A DNA stretch of 64,000 bases from Burkholderia sp. (GCA_040954445.1 CP144361.1:992001-1056000), one strand, 5' to 3'; positions 20,120-30,464 are shown, counted from the first letter of the stretch. Notes: generated by a model not told the origin, from the sequence alone. A program made the numbers and translations.

Positions 20120-20650
20120 TTCAAATCTAATTCCCTCCGCTTGCGAAGTAAGCGGAGGTGGTGAGTGAATGCATTTACAAGAGCTACACCGTCACGGTAT
20201 CGCTGTATCGCGTGGTACTGCTGGCGCAGTATCGAAGAGCGATCTTTGATGACTGGGTGGACGAGCTGCTGAAAAGGATTTGTCTAGAGATCGTGCATCG
20301 CTACCAAATGAAATTTCTGGAGATTTGGAAGGACAAGGATCACGTGCATTGTTTGGGCTCATCGATCTCGATGCATAGCGTATAGCGAAACGAAGATTAT
20401 GACGCTCTTCAAGAGCATCATAGCTCGGGAAATATTTCGACGGTGTCCTCACGTGAAGAAGAGGCTGTGGGGCGGTGGGTTCTGGACCGACAGATGTCTC
20501 TCGCGCGCACGACAGTCAAGCATGCTGACGAAGAAATGATAGGTCGGTATGTTAAAAATTAGGGCAAGGAATACATCAAGCTTTGCCAAAATTACTAGAT
20601 CACGTTGTTTGAGTGCGATGGTTTAGATGCCCCCTTGGGGGCGCCTTATG
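20120..20650 (+). mobile_element. IS200/IS605-type relic between rpmD and rplO
   Basis: A decayed Y1 transposase runs from about 20158: SYTVTVSLYRVVLLAQYRRAIFDD, then RYQMKFLEIWKDKDHVHCLG with the HxH metal site (HVH), a stop and frameshift near 20380, then KSIIAREIFRRCPHVKKRLWGGGFWTD and MIGRYVKN (catalytic Tyr region). Hairpins typical of IS200 ends are retained: CCTCCGCTT/AAGCGGAGG at 20134-20158 and GCCCCC/GGGGGC at about 20629-20642. The rplO ribosome-binding site follows at once. Confidence 0.85.
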
Positions 20651-20658
20651 GAGTTGAT

Positions 20659-21093
20659 ATGGAGTTAAATAACCTGAAGCCAGCGAAAGGCGCGAAGCAT
20701 GCTAAGCGGCGTGTCGGTCGGGGCATCGGTTCCGGCTTCGGTAAGACGGCCGGTCGTGGTCACAAGGGCCAGAAGTCGCGTTCCGGCGGCTTCCATAAAG
20801 TTGGCTTCGAAGGCGGCCAGATGCCGCTGCAACGTCGTTTGCCGAAGCGCGGCTTCACGTCGTTGACGAAGAAATTTGTCAGTGCAGTGCGTCTGGGCGA
20901 CCTCGAGAAGCTGCCGGTCGACGAAATCGATCTGCTCGCACTGAAGCAAGCTGGTCTGGTCGACGAGCTGACGAAGAGCGCAAAAATTATCGCCACGGGT
21001 GAGCTGCAGCGCAAGATCACTGTGAAGGGTCTCGGCGCGACGAAGTCTGCACGCGCAGCGATCGCAGCGGCCGGTGGTTCGTTCGCTGAGTGA
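20659..21093 (+). CDS. rplO: 50S ribosomal protein L15
   Basis: Late-assembly protein of the large subunit. I start at [22 protein letters not shown] (20659, 144 aa); an upstream in-frame extension to 20605 is IS-derived. The Gly-rich N-terminus ([20 protein letters not shown]) and C-terminal [18 protein letters not shown] are conserved. Its start is only a few bases from the IS200-like right end. Confidence 0.96.
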   Translation: MELNNLKPAKGAKHAKRRVGRGIGSGFGKTAGRGHKGQKSRSGGFHKVGFEGGQMPLQRRLPKRGFTSLTKKFVSAVRLGDLEKLPVDEIDLLALKQAGLVDELTKSAKIIATGELQRKITVKGLGATKSARAAIAAAGGSFAE

Positions 21094-21109
21094 CGCAGCT
21101 TGCGCGCGT

Positions 21110-21760
21110 TACTGAGGTCTGTTTACATTTTTTCGAGTAGCCCACAGGCGCAGGCAACGACACCACTTTGCGGTGTCGTTGCCTGCGAGGTTGTCGTAAC
21201 GAGTAGAGACGTGACAAAAATGTTTGAGGTGATTGAAAGGGCGTTCGACGGTGTTCCGAGTCCGATACAGCCTTTGTTGGCGATTATGGCAATCTATGCG
21301 TAGATATTTGACCAATTCGTGGGCACAGGAATTGTGCCGAGACCTGACCTTCGGTCGCAATTATTTGCAGGATCGTCCAGCTTCATCGACAGCCAGATGA
21401 AGCTTGGTCCGTCAGTCCGCCGCGCGAACGCCCGAGCGCTTATGGGCCGTTTTTTCGAGCGCCGACTGAATGCTGGTGTGCTCGCACGATGATCGAGTCA
21501 ATCAATATACGCATTTGATCTGCGTTTTTTCGTATATCGCGTGCGCCAGGCATTTCCACACGCCTTTGCGACGCGACTGGGAGCAGGGTGGTGCTGCCCT
21601 ATACACTCCGATGTGCCATCGGTCGAATTTCTTTTGCAGATCGCACCACGAGCAACCGGTCCGGCTAATCCAGAGAACGGCTTTGAAAAATCAACCATTA
21701 TCGGGACGCTATTCTCCCCGGATCGCCCTCTTTGCCGGGCAGGGTAGATTTGATTTATGC
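21110..21760 (-). mobile_element. Second IS5-type transposase relic between rplO and secY
   Basis: Minus-strand codons give, in broken frames, a C-terminus RNTVERPFNHLKHFCHVSTRYDNLAGN (about 21290-21200), upstream pieces resembling GRSRGGLT (near 21430) and an N-terminal piece (LPGKEGDPGRI near 21740-21700). These fit IS427/ISL-like members of the IS5 family, different from the dominant IS here. A 15-bp perfect stem (21150-21164 with 21172-21186) lies in its end region. No intact frame. Confidence 0.65.
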
Positions 21761-21878
21761 CCATACCTCATCGCTCAGTTAACGTTCGGATCATCTTGGC
21801 CCGCTCGTGCAAAAGATAAGATGTAAACACATTGCATAGAATGCAAACAGACTCCAGCATCTGCATCGGAGAAGGTAC

Positions 21879-23225
21879 TTGGCTAACAGCCCGAGTCTCA
21901 AAAAACCCGGTAGAAGCACTGCGAAGTTCAGCGATCTGCGTCGGCGAGCGATTTTTTTGCTGCTTGCACTGATCGTCTATCGCATCGGCGCGCACATCCC
22001 AGTTCCGGGCATCGATCCGGATCAACTGGCGCAACTGTTCCAGAGGCAGGCAGGCGGTATTCTCGGCATGTTCAACATGTTCTCGGGTGGTGCATTGTCC
22101 CGCTTCACGGTCTTCGCGCTGGGGATCATGCCGTACATCTCTGCGTCGATTATCATCCAGTTGCTGGCGATCGTCTCGCCGCAGCTTGAGGCGCTGAAGA
22201 AAGAAGGGCAGGCAGGGCTGCGGAAGATCACGCAGTACACGCGTGTCTTTACGGTCGTACTCGCCCTGTTCCAGGCCTTCGGCATCGCTGCGGCGCTGGA
22301 AAATCAGCCTGGTCTTGTGATCGATCCAGGCATACTGTTCCGTCTCACGACGGTCGTCACCCTGGTGACGGGCACGATGTTCCTGATGTGGCTCGGCGAG
22401 CAGATCACCGAACGTGGTCTGGGCAACGGTATTTCAATTATCATCTTCGGCGGGATCGCAGCAGGGTTCCCGAATGCCGTGGGTGGCCTGTTCGAGCTGG
22501 TACGCACGGGTTCGATGAGCATCATGCTGGCGATCATCATCGTCGCTCTGATTGCCGCGGTGACTTACATGGTTGTGTTCATTGAACGCAGTCAGCGTAA
22601 GATTCTCGTGAACTACGCGAAGCGCCAGGTCGGTAACAAGATTTACGGTGGGCAGTCGTCGCACCTGCCGCTGAAGTTGAATATGTCGGGCGTGATTCCT
22701 CCGATTTTCGCATCGTCGATTATCTTGTTCCCGGCAACCATCCTGAGCTGGTTCAGCGCGGGTGAACGTAAGAGTTGGCTGTCTCACACGCTGCACAATG
22801 TGGCGGAAACGCTGAAGCCGGGGCAGCCGGTGTACGTCTTGCTGTACACGCTGGCTATCGTGTTTTTCTGCTTTTTCTACACTGCACTGGTGTTTAACAG
22901 CAGGGAAACAGCGGACAACCTAAAGAAGAGCGGGGCATTTGTTCCGGGGATCCGGCCGGGCGACCAAACCGCGCGATATATCGACCGCATCCTCACGCGT
23001 CTGACGCTGGCCGGTGCGATCTACATCGTCTTCGTGTGTCTGTTGCCGGAATTCCTGGTGCTGCGCTGGAATGTGCCGTTTTATTTTGGTGGAACGTCGC
23101 TGCTGATCATTGTCGTCGTCACGATGGACTTCATGGCGCAGGTGCAGTCGTACGTTATGTCGCAACAGTATGAATCGCTGCTCAAGAAAGCCAATTTCAA
23201 GGGCAGCAACATCCCAATGCGTTGA
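21879..23225 (+). CDS. secY: Preprotein translocase subunit SecY
   Basis: Channel subunit of the SecYEG translocon in the inner membrane. 448 aa with a TTG start ([26 protein letters not shown]) preceded by GGAGAAGG. Ten hydrophobic segments are evident; the plug region [15 protein letters not shown] and the cytoplasmic loop [31 protein letters not shown] are conserved. It normally follows rplO directly; here about 785 bp of IS relic intervenes, so it depends on read-through or a new promoter. Confidence 0.97.
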   Translation: MANSPSLKKPGRSTAKFSDLRRRAIFLLLALIVYRIGAHIPVPGIDPDQLAQLFQRQAGGILGMFNMFSGGALSRFTVFALGIMPYISASIIIQLLAIVSPQLEALKKEGQAGLRKITQYTRVFTVVLALFQAFGIAAALENQPGLVIDPGILFRLTTVVTLVTGTMFLMWLGEQITERGLGNGISIIIFGGIAAGFPNAVGGLFELVRTGSMSIMLAIIIVALIAAVTYMVVFIERSQRKILVNYAKRQVGNKIYGGQSSHLPLKLNMSGVIPPIFASSIILFPATILSWFSAGERKSWLSHTLHNVAETLKPGQPVYVLLYTLAIVFFCFFYTALVFNSRETADNLKKSGAFVPGIRPGDQTARYIDRILTRLTLAGAIYIVFVCLLPEFLVLRWNVPFYFGGTSLLIIVVVTMDFMAQVQSYVMSQQYESLLKKANFKGSNIPMR

Positions 23226-23232
23226 AAGGACT

Positions 23233-23451
23233 ATGGCCAAAGACGATGTAATCCAGATGCAGGGAGAAGTGGTTGAAAACCTTCCGAATGCTACCTTCCG
23301 CGTGAAGCTGGAAAACGGCTATGTCGTGTTGGGGCATATCTCCGGAAAGATGCGGATGCATTACATCCGTATCTTGCCCGGCGACAAGGTGACGGTTGAA
23401 TTGACACCTTACGATCTGTCGCGTGCCCGGATCGTGTTCCGGGCGAAGTGA
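23233..23451 (+). CDS. infA: Translation initiation factor IF-1
   Basis: Binds the 30S A site during initiation. 72 aa, [22 protein letters not shown] to [11 protein letters not shown], an S1-type OB fold. Starts 7 bp after the secY stop; longer in-frame extensions inside secY are not homologous. Confidence 0.96.
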   Translation: MAKDDVIQMQGEVVENLPNATFRVKLENGYVVLGHISGKMRMHYIRILPGDKVTVELTPYDLSRARIVFRAK

Positions 23452-23470
23452 TTTGTAAAAGGGGAATATT

Positions 23471-23587
23471 ATGAAAGTGATGGCATCGGTTAAGTGTATT
23501 TGCCGCAATTGCAAGATCATCAAGCGCAAGGGCGTGGTTCGCGTGATCTGCAGCTCAGACCCGCGCCATAAACAGCGTCAAGGCTGA
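23471..23587 (+). CDS. rpmJ: 50S ribosomal protein L36
   Basis: 38-aa zinc-ribbon ribosomal protein, [20 protein letters not shown] to DPRHKQRQG. The zinc ligands (the CRNC pair, a later Cys and the His in DPRH) are present. Residue 9 is Cys (TGT) where relatives usually have Arg (CGT), which puts an extra cysteine beside the zinc site. GGGGAATATT precedes the ATG; it lies between infA and rpsM as expected. Confidence 0.93.
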   Translation: MKVMASVKCICRNCKIIKRKGVVRVICSSDPRHKQRQG

Positions 23588-23627
23588 TTGCGCGTGTATT
23601 TGCGCTTTTTGTTTGAGGAAAAAAACA

Positions 23628-23993
23628 ATGGCTCGTATCGCAGGGGTTAACATCCCGAATCATCAGCATACTGAGATCGGCCTGACAGCAATTTTCGGCG
23701 TCGGTCGCGCGCGCGCTCGCAGCATCTGCATTGCAGCAGGCGTCGAATTCTCGAAGAAGGTCAAGGACTTGAACGACGTAGACCTGGAAAAACTGCGTGA
23801 AGAAGTGGGCAAGTTTGTCGTCGAAGGCGATCTACGCCGTGAAGTGACGATGAACATCAAGCGCCTGACGGACCTCGGCTGCTACCGTGGCGTCCGCCAT
23901 CGCAAGGGTCTGCCGATGCGGGGCCAGCGTACGCGTACAAATGCACGTACCCGCAAGGGTCCGCGCCGGGCTGCGCAGGCATTGAAGAAATAA
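23628..23993 (+). CDS. rpsM: 30S ribosomal protein S13
   Basis: 30S head protein touching tRNA and L5. 121 aa from [19 protein letters not shown]; an upstream in-frame start at 23613 is not conserved. The helix-two-turn-helix region ([19 protein letters not shown]) and the basic tail ([24 protein letters not shown]) are typical. Confidence 0.97.
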   Translation: MARIAGVNIPNHQHTEIGLTAIFGVGRARARSICIAAGVEFSKKVKDLNDVDLEKLREEVGKFVVEGDLRREVTMNIKRLTDLGCYRGVRHRKGLPMRGQRTRTNARTRKGPRRAAQALKK

Positions 23994-24020
23994 GCTGACA
24001 GACAGTTACAGGAAAACGTC

Positions 24021-24422
24021 ATGGCTAAAACTTCCAATAACGCAGCTCAACGCGTTCGAAAGAAGGTTAAGAAAAACGTTGCAGAAGGGGTGGTTCACGT
24101 TCACGCATCTTTCAACAATACGATCATCACGATCACCGATCGCCAGGGTAATGCTCTGGCTTGGGCGACGTCGGGCGGCCAAGGCTTCAAGGGTTCGCGC
24201 AAGTCGACCCCGTTTGCAGCACAGGTCGCAGCTGAGTCGGCTGGCCGTGTCGCGATGGAACACGGCGTAAGGAACCTCGAAGTTCGCATCAAAGGCCCGG
24301 GCCCGGGTCGTGAGTCGGCAGTACGTGCACTGCACGGCCTTGGTATCAAAATTACAATGATTTCCGATGTGACCCCGATCCCGCACAACGGCTGCCGTCC
24401 GCCGAAGCGACGCCGTATCTAA
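24021..24422 (+). CDS. rpsK: 30S ribosomal protein S11
   Basis: Platform protein near the E site. 133 aa, [23 protein letters not shown] with [18 protein letters not shown] and the C-terminal [18 protein letters not shown]. Followed by a MITE rather than directly by rpsD. Confidence 0.97.
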   Translation: MAKTSNNAAQRVRKKVKKNVAEGVVHVHASFNNTIITITDRQGNALAWATSGGQGFKGSRKSTPFAAQVAAESAGRVAMEHGVRNLEVRIKGPGPGRESAVRALHGLGIKITMISDVTPIPHNGCRPPKRRRI

Positions 24423-24487
24423 TCTAAAGATGTCAAATCTAGCCTGTTTTCGCCCCAGGAGGGCTTCGGGTAATTTAGTCTATGAAT

Positions 24488-24625
24488 GGCGTTGTTGCAT
24501 AAATTGAGCGAGAGGACGCAATGGCATCGACGGGCATAATTTCAGGCAATACGAACGGATTGCGGACGAGCGAGGTCTGCAATTCGTTCCATTACGTCCT
24601 CACGCTCGATTTATGTAACAACGCC
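24488..24625. repeat. 138-bp MITE between rpsK and rpsD with perfect 9-bp duplication
   Basis: Ends GGCGTTGTTGCATAAATT and GATTTATGTAACAACGCC. TCTATGAAT stands immediately on both sides (24479-24487 and 24626-24634), an exact 9-bp target duplication. Internally it is the IS5-type 3' end joined to a shorter inverted copy through GCAATTCGTTCC, the same junction as the copy at 6550-6688. It has no reading frame, so it was presumably mobilised by a full-length element's transposase. Confidence 0.92.
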
Positions 24626-24718
24626 TCTATGAATTAGACTAAGTCCACCGTACGGTCCAAATGGCACGAACTGCACAGTTTTTACGACCGCGTGATAATA
24701 CGATAGGGGAAACGCAAA

Positions 24719-25342
24719 GTGGCACGTTATACCGGCCCCAAGGCTAAGCTGTCCCGCCGTGAAGGCACCGATCTGTTCCTGAAAAGCGCGCGTCGCGGGC
24801 TCGCCGACAAGTGTAAGCTCGACAGCAAGCCGGGTCAGCATGGCCGCATCTCCGGCGCCCGCACATCCGACTACGGTACGCAGCTGCGTGAAAAGCAAAA
24901 GGTAAAACGTATTTATGGCGTGCTGGAGCGCCAATTCCGCCGCTACTTCGCGGAAGCCGATCGCTGCAAGGGCAACACGGGTGAAAATCTGCTGCAATTG
25001 CTCGAGTCGCGCCTGGACAACGTCGTCTACCGTATGGGTTTCGGTTCGACCCGCGCCGAAGCGCGTCAGCTCGTGGGTCACAAGGCCATCACGGTGAATG
25101 GCATCGTCTCCAACATCCCGTCGCTGCAGGTCAAGGCGGGCAACATCATTGCGATTCGTGAGAAATCGAAAAAGCAGGCGCGTATTGTCGAGGCGCTGTC
25201 GCTGGCTGAGCAAGGTGGTATGCCGAGCTGGGTTGCCGTCGATGCGAAGAAGTTTGAAGGTACCTTCAAGCAAGTGCCGGAGCGCGTCGAAATCGCAGGC
25301 GATATCAACGAAAGCCTGATCGTCGAATTATATTCGCGTTAA
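24719..25342 (+). CDS. rpsD: 30S ribosomal protein S4
   Basis: Primary 16S binder and, in enterobacteria, regulator of the alpha operon. 207 aa with a GTG start ([21 protein letters not shown]) preceded by GGGGAAACGC. The S4 RNA-binding domain ([31 protein letters not shown]) is intact. The MITE upstream lies 93 bp from its start. Confidence 0.97.
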   Translation: MARYTGPKAKLSRREGTDLFLKSARRGLADKCKLDSKPGQHGRISGARTSDYGTQLREKQKVKRIYGVLERQFRRYFAEADRCKGNTGENLLQLLESRLDNVVYRMGFGSTRAEARQLVGHKAITVNGIVSNIPSLQVKAGNIIAIREKSKKQARIVEALSLAEQGGMPSWVAVDAKKFEGTFKQVPERVEIAGDINESLIVELYSR

Positions 25343-25468
25343 TACGATTGATAGCCGAGGTACCCTGCTTGAAAGGGTCGGCAGGGTTTCGGCTCTTATA
25401 TTTTTTCTCAGGTGTTACCGGTCAGCCTTATCGGTGTAACGAGCCGAGGGTATTGGAAAGGAAAACCT

Positions 25469-26446
25469 ATGCAAACCAGTTTGTTGAAACCCAAGATCAT
25501 CACCGTGGAATTGCTGGGAGAAAACTATGCGCAAGTGGTCATGGAGCCCTTCGAAAGGGGCTACGGTCATACTTTGGGTAATGCGCTCCGCCGTGTCTTG
25601 CTGTCGTCGATGATCGGCTATGCACCGACCGAAGTGACGATTGCCGGCGTGGTACATGAGTATTCGACGCTTGATGGTGTGCAAGAGGACGTCGTCAACC
25701 TGCTGCTGAACCTGAAGGGCGTGGTGTTCAAGCTGCACAACCGCGACGAAGTCACGGTGACGCTGCGCAAGGAAGGCGAAGGCATCGTGACGGCTGGCGA
25801 CATCGAACTCGCGCATGACTGTGAGGTGATCAACCCGGATCAAGTGATTGCCCACCTCACGAAGGGCGGAAAGCTCGACATCCAAATCAAGATCGAGAAG
25901 GGCCGCGGTTATGTGCCGGGCAATGTGCGTCGCCACGGCGAGGAAGCGGCCAAGGTCATCGGTCGCATCGTGCTAGACGCATCGTTCTCGCCGGTTCGCC
26001 GCGTTAGCTACGCCGTCGAGAGCGCCCGTGTTGAACAGCGTACCGACCTGGACAAGCTCGTCATGAACATCGAGACGAGCGGCGTGATCACCCCAGAAGA
26101 AGCGATTCGCCAGTCGGCCCGCACCCTGGTCGACCAGTTGTCCGTGTTCGCGGCGCTGGAAGGAACGGAAACGGCTGCCGAAGCCCCGTCGTGCGGACCG
26201 CAGATCGATCCGATCCTGCTGCGTCCGGTCGATGATCTCGAGCTGACAGTTCGTTCAGCGAACTGCCTGAAGGCTGAGAACATCTACTATATCGGCGACC
26301 TGATCCAGCGTACGGAAAACGAGCTGCTGAAGACGCCGAACCTCGGTCGAAAGTCGCTCAACGAAATCAAGGAAGTACTCGCTTCGCGTGGTCTCACGCT
26401 GGGCATGAAGCTCGAGAATTGGCCTCCGGCTAGTCTCGACAAGTAA
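25469..26446 (+). CDS. rpoA: DNA-directed RNA polymerase alpha subunit
   Basis: Dimeric assembly platform of RNA polymerase. 325 aa from [22 protein letters not shown] (an open frame back to 25412 is not homologous). The N-terminal domain carries [22 protein letters not shown]. The C-terminal domain ([29 protein letters not shown], about residues 245-325), which contacts UP elements and activators, is complete. GGAAAGG precedes the start. rplQ, normally next, has been moved 3.6 kb away. Confidence 0.97.
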   Translation: MQTSLLKPKIITVELLGENYAQVVMEPFERGYGHTLGNALRRVLLSSMIGYAPTEVTIAGVVHEYSTLDGVQEDVVNLLLNLKGVVFKLHNRDEVTVTLRKEGEGIVTAGDIELAHDCEVINPDQVIAHLTKGGKLDIQIKIEKGRGYVPGNVRRHGEEAAKVIGRIVLDASFSPVRRVSYAVESARVEQRTDLDKLVMNIETSGVITPEEAIRQSARTLVDQLSVFAALEGTETAAEAPSCGPQIDPILLRPVDDLELTVRSANCLKAENIYYIGDLIQRTENELLKTPNLGRKSLNEIKEVLASRGLTLGMKLENWPPASLDK

Positions 26447-26530
26447 TCGTACGGCAGTATAACTGCGTCTAATCGTGTGGCAGAAACAGCGTCGTCATCT
26501 GGTCGGAGCTCGATTTTTTCCTTTAAAGTC

Positions 26531-28833
26531 TGTGTTGTTGCATAAATCTGTCGAGAGAGCCGGTGATGTTTACGCGCAACATTCGGGACGAGTTCCTCAT
26601 TATCGAGTTAGATTCGAGCGTAAACTCTTGGGTTTTGTCAAAAAGATACGCAGGAACAGACCCAAGACATGTGAGCCGAAGGCACACACTTCCGTCTCAG
26701 GAACTGGGCGGCCTATGTAACGCTGGCCTGAGCAATCGGGGGAACGTGACGATATGCGGATAGATGAGGCCGTCCTTGCTAGAATGCCCTAGGGGGTGGC
26801 TCCATATCTACGCGTGATCGTCCGCGTCTGTGCGGCGATGCGCTGATTTAGGCATTGCTTGGCGTGAAGAATGTCTATCGAATGACCCTGCGCGCTCTGC
26901 AGGGTTTCGCACAAAGTCTGCGTGACCTGGCCTTCCCGAACTTGCCGGTACCAAATTGCACCACGCTCTGTCGTCGGGCAAAACGCTTGGTCCCGAACTT
27001 CCGATCCTTGGCGACAGCAAACTGATCTACCTGGTGGTCGACGGCACCGATCTGAAGGTCTATGGGGCGTTGTTACATAAATCGAGCGTGAGGACGCGAT
27101 GGCATCGACGGGCATAATTTCAGGCGATACGAACGGATTGCGGACGAGCGCGGTCGAACCATGCGGTTGATTATGCCAACGCGAACGGCGAACTCGCTCG
27201 CCTGCGCGTCGATGTGACGCGCCCAGAGAAAGTTGCCGGTGAGGGTCTTGAACCGATACATTGCATGCTCGGCAAGCGATCTCCGGTGGTAGCCACTGTC
27301 TTGCTTCCATTCTCGACGACCGTCACTGGCAATTGCATCAACCGCGCCATTACGCCACGCCGCACCCGGGCATATCCGCTGGCCAATGAGCGGCACCCTC
27401 GCGTAGCGGAATCGAAGGAATAGCACTGCGTGCAGCAATGGCCGCATGGCATGGCTTGGTGTCGTAGGCACCGTCACCGCCGATGACATCGATTTGTTCT
27501 TTTGGTGGAGTCTGGTCGAGCAACTTGGCCAGAGCGTCACCGTCAGCCACATTCTGATGCGGCATGAGCGCGGCATGCACTTGACCCGTATTCGCGTTGA
27601 GCGCGAGATGGACTTTACGCCACGTGCGCCGCTTCGCGTAGCCGTGCTGGCGAACCTCTTCCACTCACCTTCGCCATAGACCTTCAGACCGGTACTGTCG
27701 ACATCCAGATGGATCGGTTCGTTGTCGCGAAGGATCGGCAGTTCGACTTCAAGCGTTTTGCCCGGCGAAAGAGCGTGGTGTAATTCGGCACAGGCAAGCT
27801 CGGGAAGGAGGCCAGATCGCGCAGAATTTGGGTGAAACCTTGCAGGGCGCGCAACCTGAGTCGATAGACGGTCTTCACGCCAAGTAATGCCTGAATCAGG
27901 CGTATCGCCGTATAGACACGGGCACCACGTGTGGGTATGGCGTCGGGCATTCTGGCAAGGACGCCTTCATCTATCCATATCGTCACGTTCCCCCCGGTTG
28001 ATCAGGCCTTCATTATAGGCCGCCCAATTCCTGACACGGTAGCGTGCCTTCTGCTCACCTGTCTTGTGTATGTCCTTGCGCATTTTCTTGGCAAAAATTA
28101 GGCAGTTACTCTGGAATCTGACTTGATAGGGGACTGGCTCCGCGACCGGTGCGCGTAAACGTCAGTGGATCTCGCTCGATTTATGCAACAATGCCGGTCT
28201 ATGGCGAAGGTGCATGGAAGGGTTTCGCCAGGCACGGTTATTCGAAACGGCACACGTGGCGTAAAGTCCATCTCGCGCTCGATTTATGCAACCACGCCGC
28301 TCAAATGCATGCCGCGCTGATAACACATCGGGATGTGGCTGACGATGACGCTCTGGCTAAGTTGCTCGACTAGATTCTGCGCGTCGAACAGATCGATGTT
28401 CTCGGCAGTGCCGGCAGTGCCGGTGCCTACGACACCAAGCCATGTCATGCAGCCATTGTTGCATGCATTTCCGCTCCTTAAATTCCGTCCTGTGAGGCTG
28501 TCGTTCATCAGCCAGAGCGGAGGATACCCTGCTGCGACGTAGCGTAACGGCGTGGTTGATGCAATTTCCCTTGATAGTCCTCGAGAATGGAAGAAAGGAA
28601 GTGGCTACCATCGGCGATCGCTTGCCGAGAATGCGATGTATCGGTAAGACCGCTTACCGGCCCGGCCCCCCTCTCTGGGGGTCTCACATCGCGTTGCAGG
28701 CGAGCGAGTTCGCCGTTCGCGTTGGCATAATCAACCGCATGGCGGACCTCGCTCGTCCGCAATCTGTTCATATTGCCTGAAATTATATTCGTCGATGCCC
28801 ATGCGTTCTCACGTTCGATTGATGCAACAACGC
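26531..28833 (+). mobile_element. IS903-like IS5 element hosting a nested copy, between rpoA and rplQ
   Basis: Left end TGTGTTGTTGCATAAATC, right end GATTGATGCAACAACGC. Flanks TTTAAAGTC and TTTAAAATC form a 9-bp duplication with one change. Its own length without the nested copy is about 1.16 kb. The plus-strand transposase is heavily decayed before and after the nested insertion. A stray 20-bp terminus remnant lies at about 28280-28300. Confidence 0.88.
27066..28195 (-). mobile_element. Nested IS903-like IS5 element with perfect 9-bp duplication
   Basis: Inserted into the transposase of the host copy and inverted relative to it. GGTCTATGG is repeated exactly at 27057-27065 and 28196-28204. 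It is 1,130 bp. Its minus-strand transposase (LALNANTGQVHAAL, IDVIGGDGAYDTKPCH) is in at least three frames. The clean duplication shows it transposed after the host copy was in place. Confidence 0.92.
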
Positions 28834-28854
28834 TTTAAAATCTACGTCTTATCT

Positions 28855-29933
28855 TGGCGGTTTCAAGAGTGCACTGCAAAAGACTGCTGGTTAATGGTTG
28901 GAGCTCGGTCGGTCGGGTTATTGATCCGAAATTTCAAGATCACGAATTTCGGATTAATAGTCAGGACCTGAGCTAGAATTTGCAAAGGGGTGTGCCAGTT
29001 CAGTCCGGCGCGCGGTCGATTGTTGAGTAAGTCGGGAATCGCATCGAGGTCGTCTTGAGAGTAGATGGACAGATCCGTGTCTTTAAGCAAGGACTGGCGC
29101 AGCCGGTCGTTGGCGCGTTCTCACCCGTACCGGGCTCCCAGGGACTGGGCAAGTCGCAAAAGTAGACGCGCACTTTGGTCGCAGTCGTTAGTTCAACATT
29201 TCGCGGCCTTGGTCGTAGGTCAAGGCCTGGCGCAGCGCGCTCGACGAGTGGTTGGAGTTTGTTTGTGAAGGAGGCGCCCGACCAGGGCCGCCGCGGTGGT
29301 CTTCGCGTCCAGTATCTTTCTTGGCCAGCAGAAAGGCGCGGCTCAAGCTGCTCAACAAGGACGGCTACGGACGACTTGTTGCCTGCGCCCTGGATGAGGG
29401 TCACTTTCCCAGTGACCTGGCATGAAGTGGTTGTTGACCACGGGTCGACGCACGTGGATGCTAGACTATGTCTAGAATGGCCCCTCACCGATCGGTGCTG
29501 CGCGAACGTGGCAGACGCTTGTTTCGATGCTGGCGAAGACAGGCGATCAGTGCACGGCGCGGTTCACCGCGAGGCTGAGCGTAGATGGCGTTGTAAATTG
29601 TTTCGTGGGACACGTACAAGCTCAGGTCGTCAGGGACAGTGTGCTTCAGGTTAGCGGAAATTGCCTACGGCGGACTACCGGGGTGTTTGCGCAAGCGTTG
29701 ATAGACGACGCCCCAGAGAATCGAGTCAGGTGCGAGCTGCAGCGGTGGTCGGATAGCTTGTCGACGGGTGTTGCGAGCAGCTTGGGCTACACGCGGACAG
29801 TACAGCCCATTGGTTTGTATGTTGCGTGCCAGCAATCGATTTGCAGACCTTCTGCGGGTTGCAGTTGCTGGTACATTCTCTTTGCCATTCATGCGATTTA
29901 CAGATTGGTGAGGGTATTGCACTTCAGATTTGA
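28855..29933 (-). mobile_element. IS30-family relic upstream of rplQ
   Basis: The right end AGGGTATTGCACTTCAGATT (29911-29930) matches the copy at 2791; the left end is decayed. The minus strand at 29090-28980 encodes SIYSQDDLDAIPDLLNNRPRAGLNWHTPLQILAQVL, the typical IS30 transposase C-terminus (LN.RPR..L...TP...). Other segments are in shifted frames. A 37-bp palindrome (28921-28957) is inserted in it. It ends about 80 bp before the rplQ start. Confidence 0.75.
28921..28957. repeat. Minimal 37-bp IS630-type palindrome with TA flanks
   Basis: TTGATCCGAAATT, an 11-nt spacer (TCAAGATCACG), then AATTTCGGATTAA, with TA on both sides (28919-28920, 28958-28959). It has the terminal blocks of the larger IS630-type palindromes with the centre removed. 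Inserted in the IS30-like relic. Confidence 0.65.
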
Positions 29934-30015
29934 AGCGGCTCTTTTTCTACCGGCCCCTGCACCCCAAGGCGCGATAAAAGAGCTGGAGCAAAACTTTGAA
30001 TCAAGGAAACTGAAA

Positions 30016-30408
30016 ATGCGTCATCGTCATGGTTTGCGGAAACTGAACCGCACGAGCAGCCACCGTCTGGCAATGCTCCGTAACATGTCCAACTCGCTGA
30101 TCGAGCACGAAATGATCAAGACGACGCTTCCGAAGGCGAAAGAACTGCGTAAGCTCGTCGAGCCCCTCATCACCCTGGGCAAGAAGCCGTCGCTATCCAA
30201 CCGACGCCTGGCGTTCAATCGCCTGCGTGATCGTGACTCGGTCACGAAGCTGTTTGATGTGCTCGGTCCGCGCTTCGCGAACCGTCCGGGCGGCTACCTG
30301 CGTATCCTGAAGTTCGGCTTCCGCGTTGGCGACAACGCGCCGATGGCGTTGGTCGAACTGCTCGACCGCCCGGAAGTTTCGGAAGAGAACATCCAGGAAG
30401 CGGAATAA
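30016..30408 (+). CDS. rplQ: 50S ribosomal protein L17
   Basis: Exit-tunnel-side protein of the large subunit. 130 aa, [23 protein letters not shown] to NIQEAE. I reject the longer open frame back to 29527 because it is IS-derived. Normally the last gene of the alpha operon directly after rpoA; here 3.6 kb of nested IS DNA lies between, so it needs its own or an IS-borne promoter. A strong terminator follows 5 bp after the stop. Confidence 0.96.
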   Translation: MRHRHGLRKLNRTSSHRLAMLRNMSNSLIEHEMIKTTLPKAKELRKLVEPLITLGKKPSLSNRRLAFNRLRDRDSVTKLFDVLGPRFANRPGGYLRILKFGFRVGDNAPMALVELLDRPEVSEENIQEAE

Positions 30409-30413
30409 ACATT

Positions 30414-30463
30414 ATCCGACACACAAAAAGCCAGGCATCAGCCTGGCTTTTTGTGTGTCGGAT
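30414..30463. terminator. Bidirectional terminator after rplQ
   Basis: A perfect inverted repeat of about 23 bp per arm (ATCCGACACAC...AAAAAGCCAGGC, loop ATCA, then GCCTGGCTTTTTG...). The T-run inside the right arm and A-run inside the left arm make it work from either side. It is the native end of the ribosomal super-operon; an IS terminus begins directly after it at 30465. Confidence 0.9.
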
Positions 30464-30464
30464 C

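Noticed and set aside
29527..30015. N-terminal extension of L17
   Set aside because: The extension overlaps the IS30-like relic; L17 homology starts at [11 protein letters not shown].
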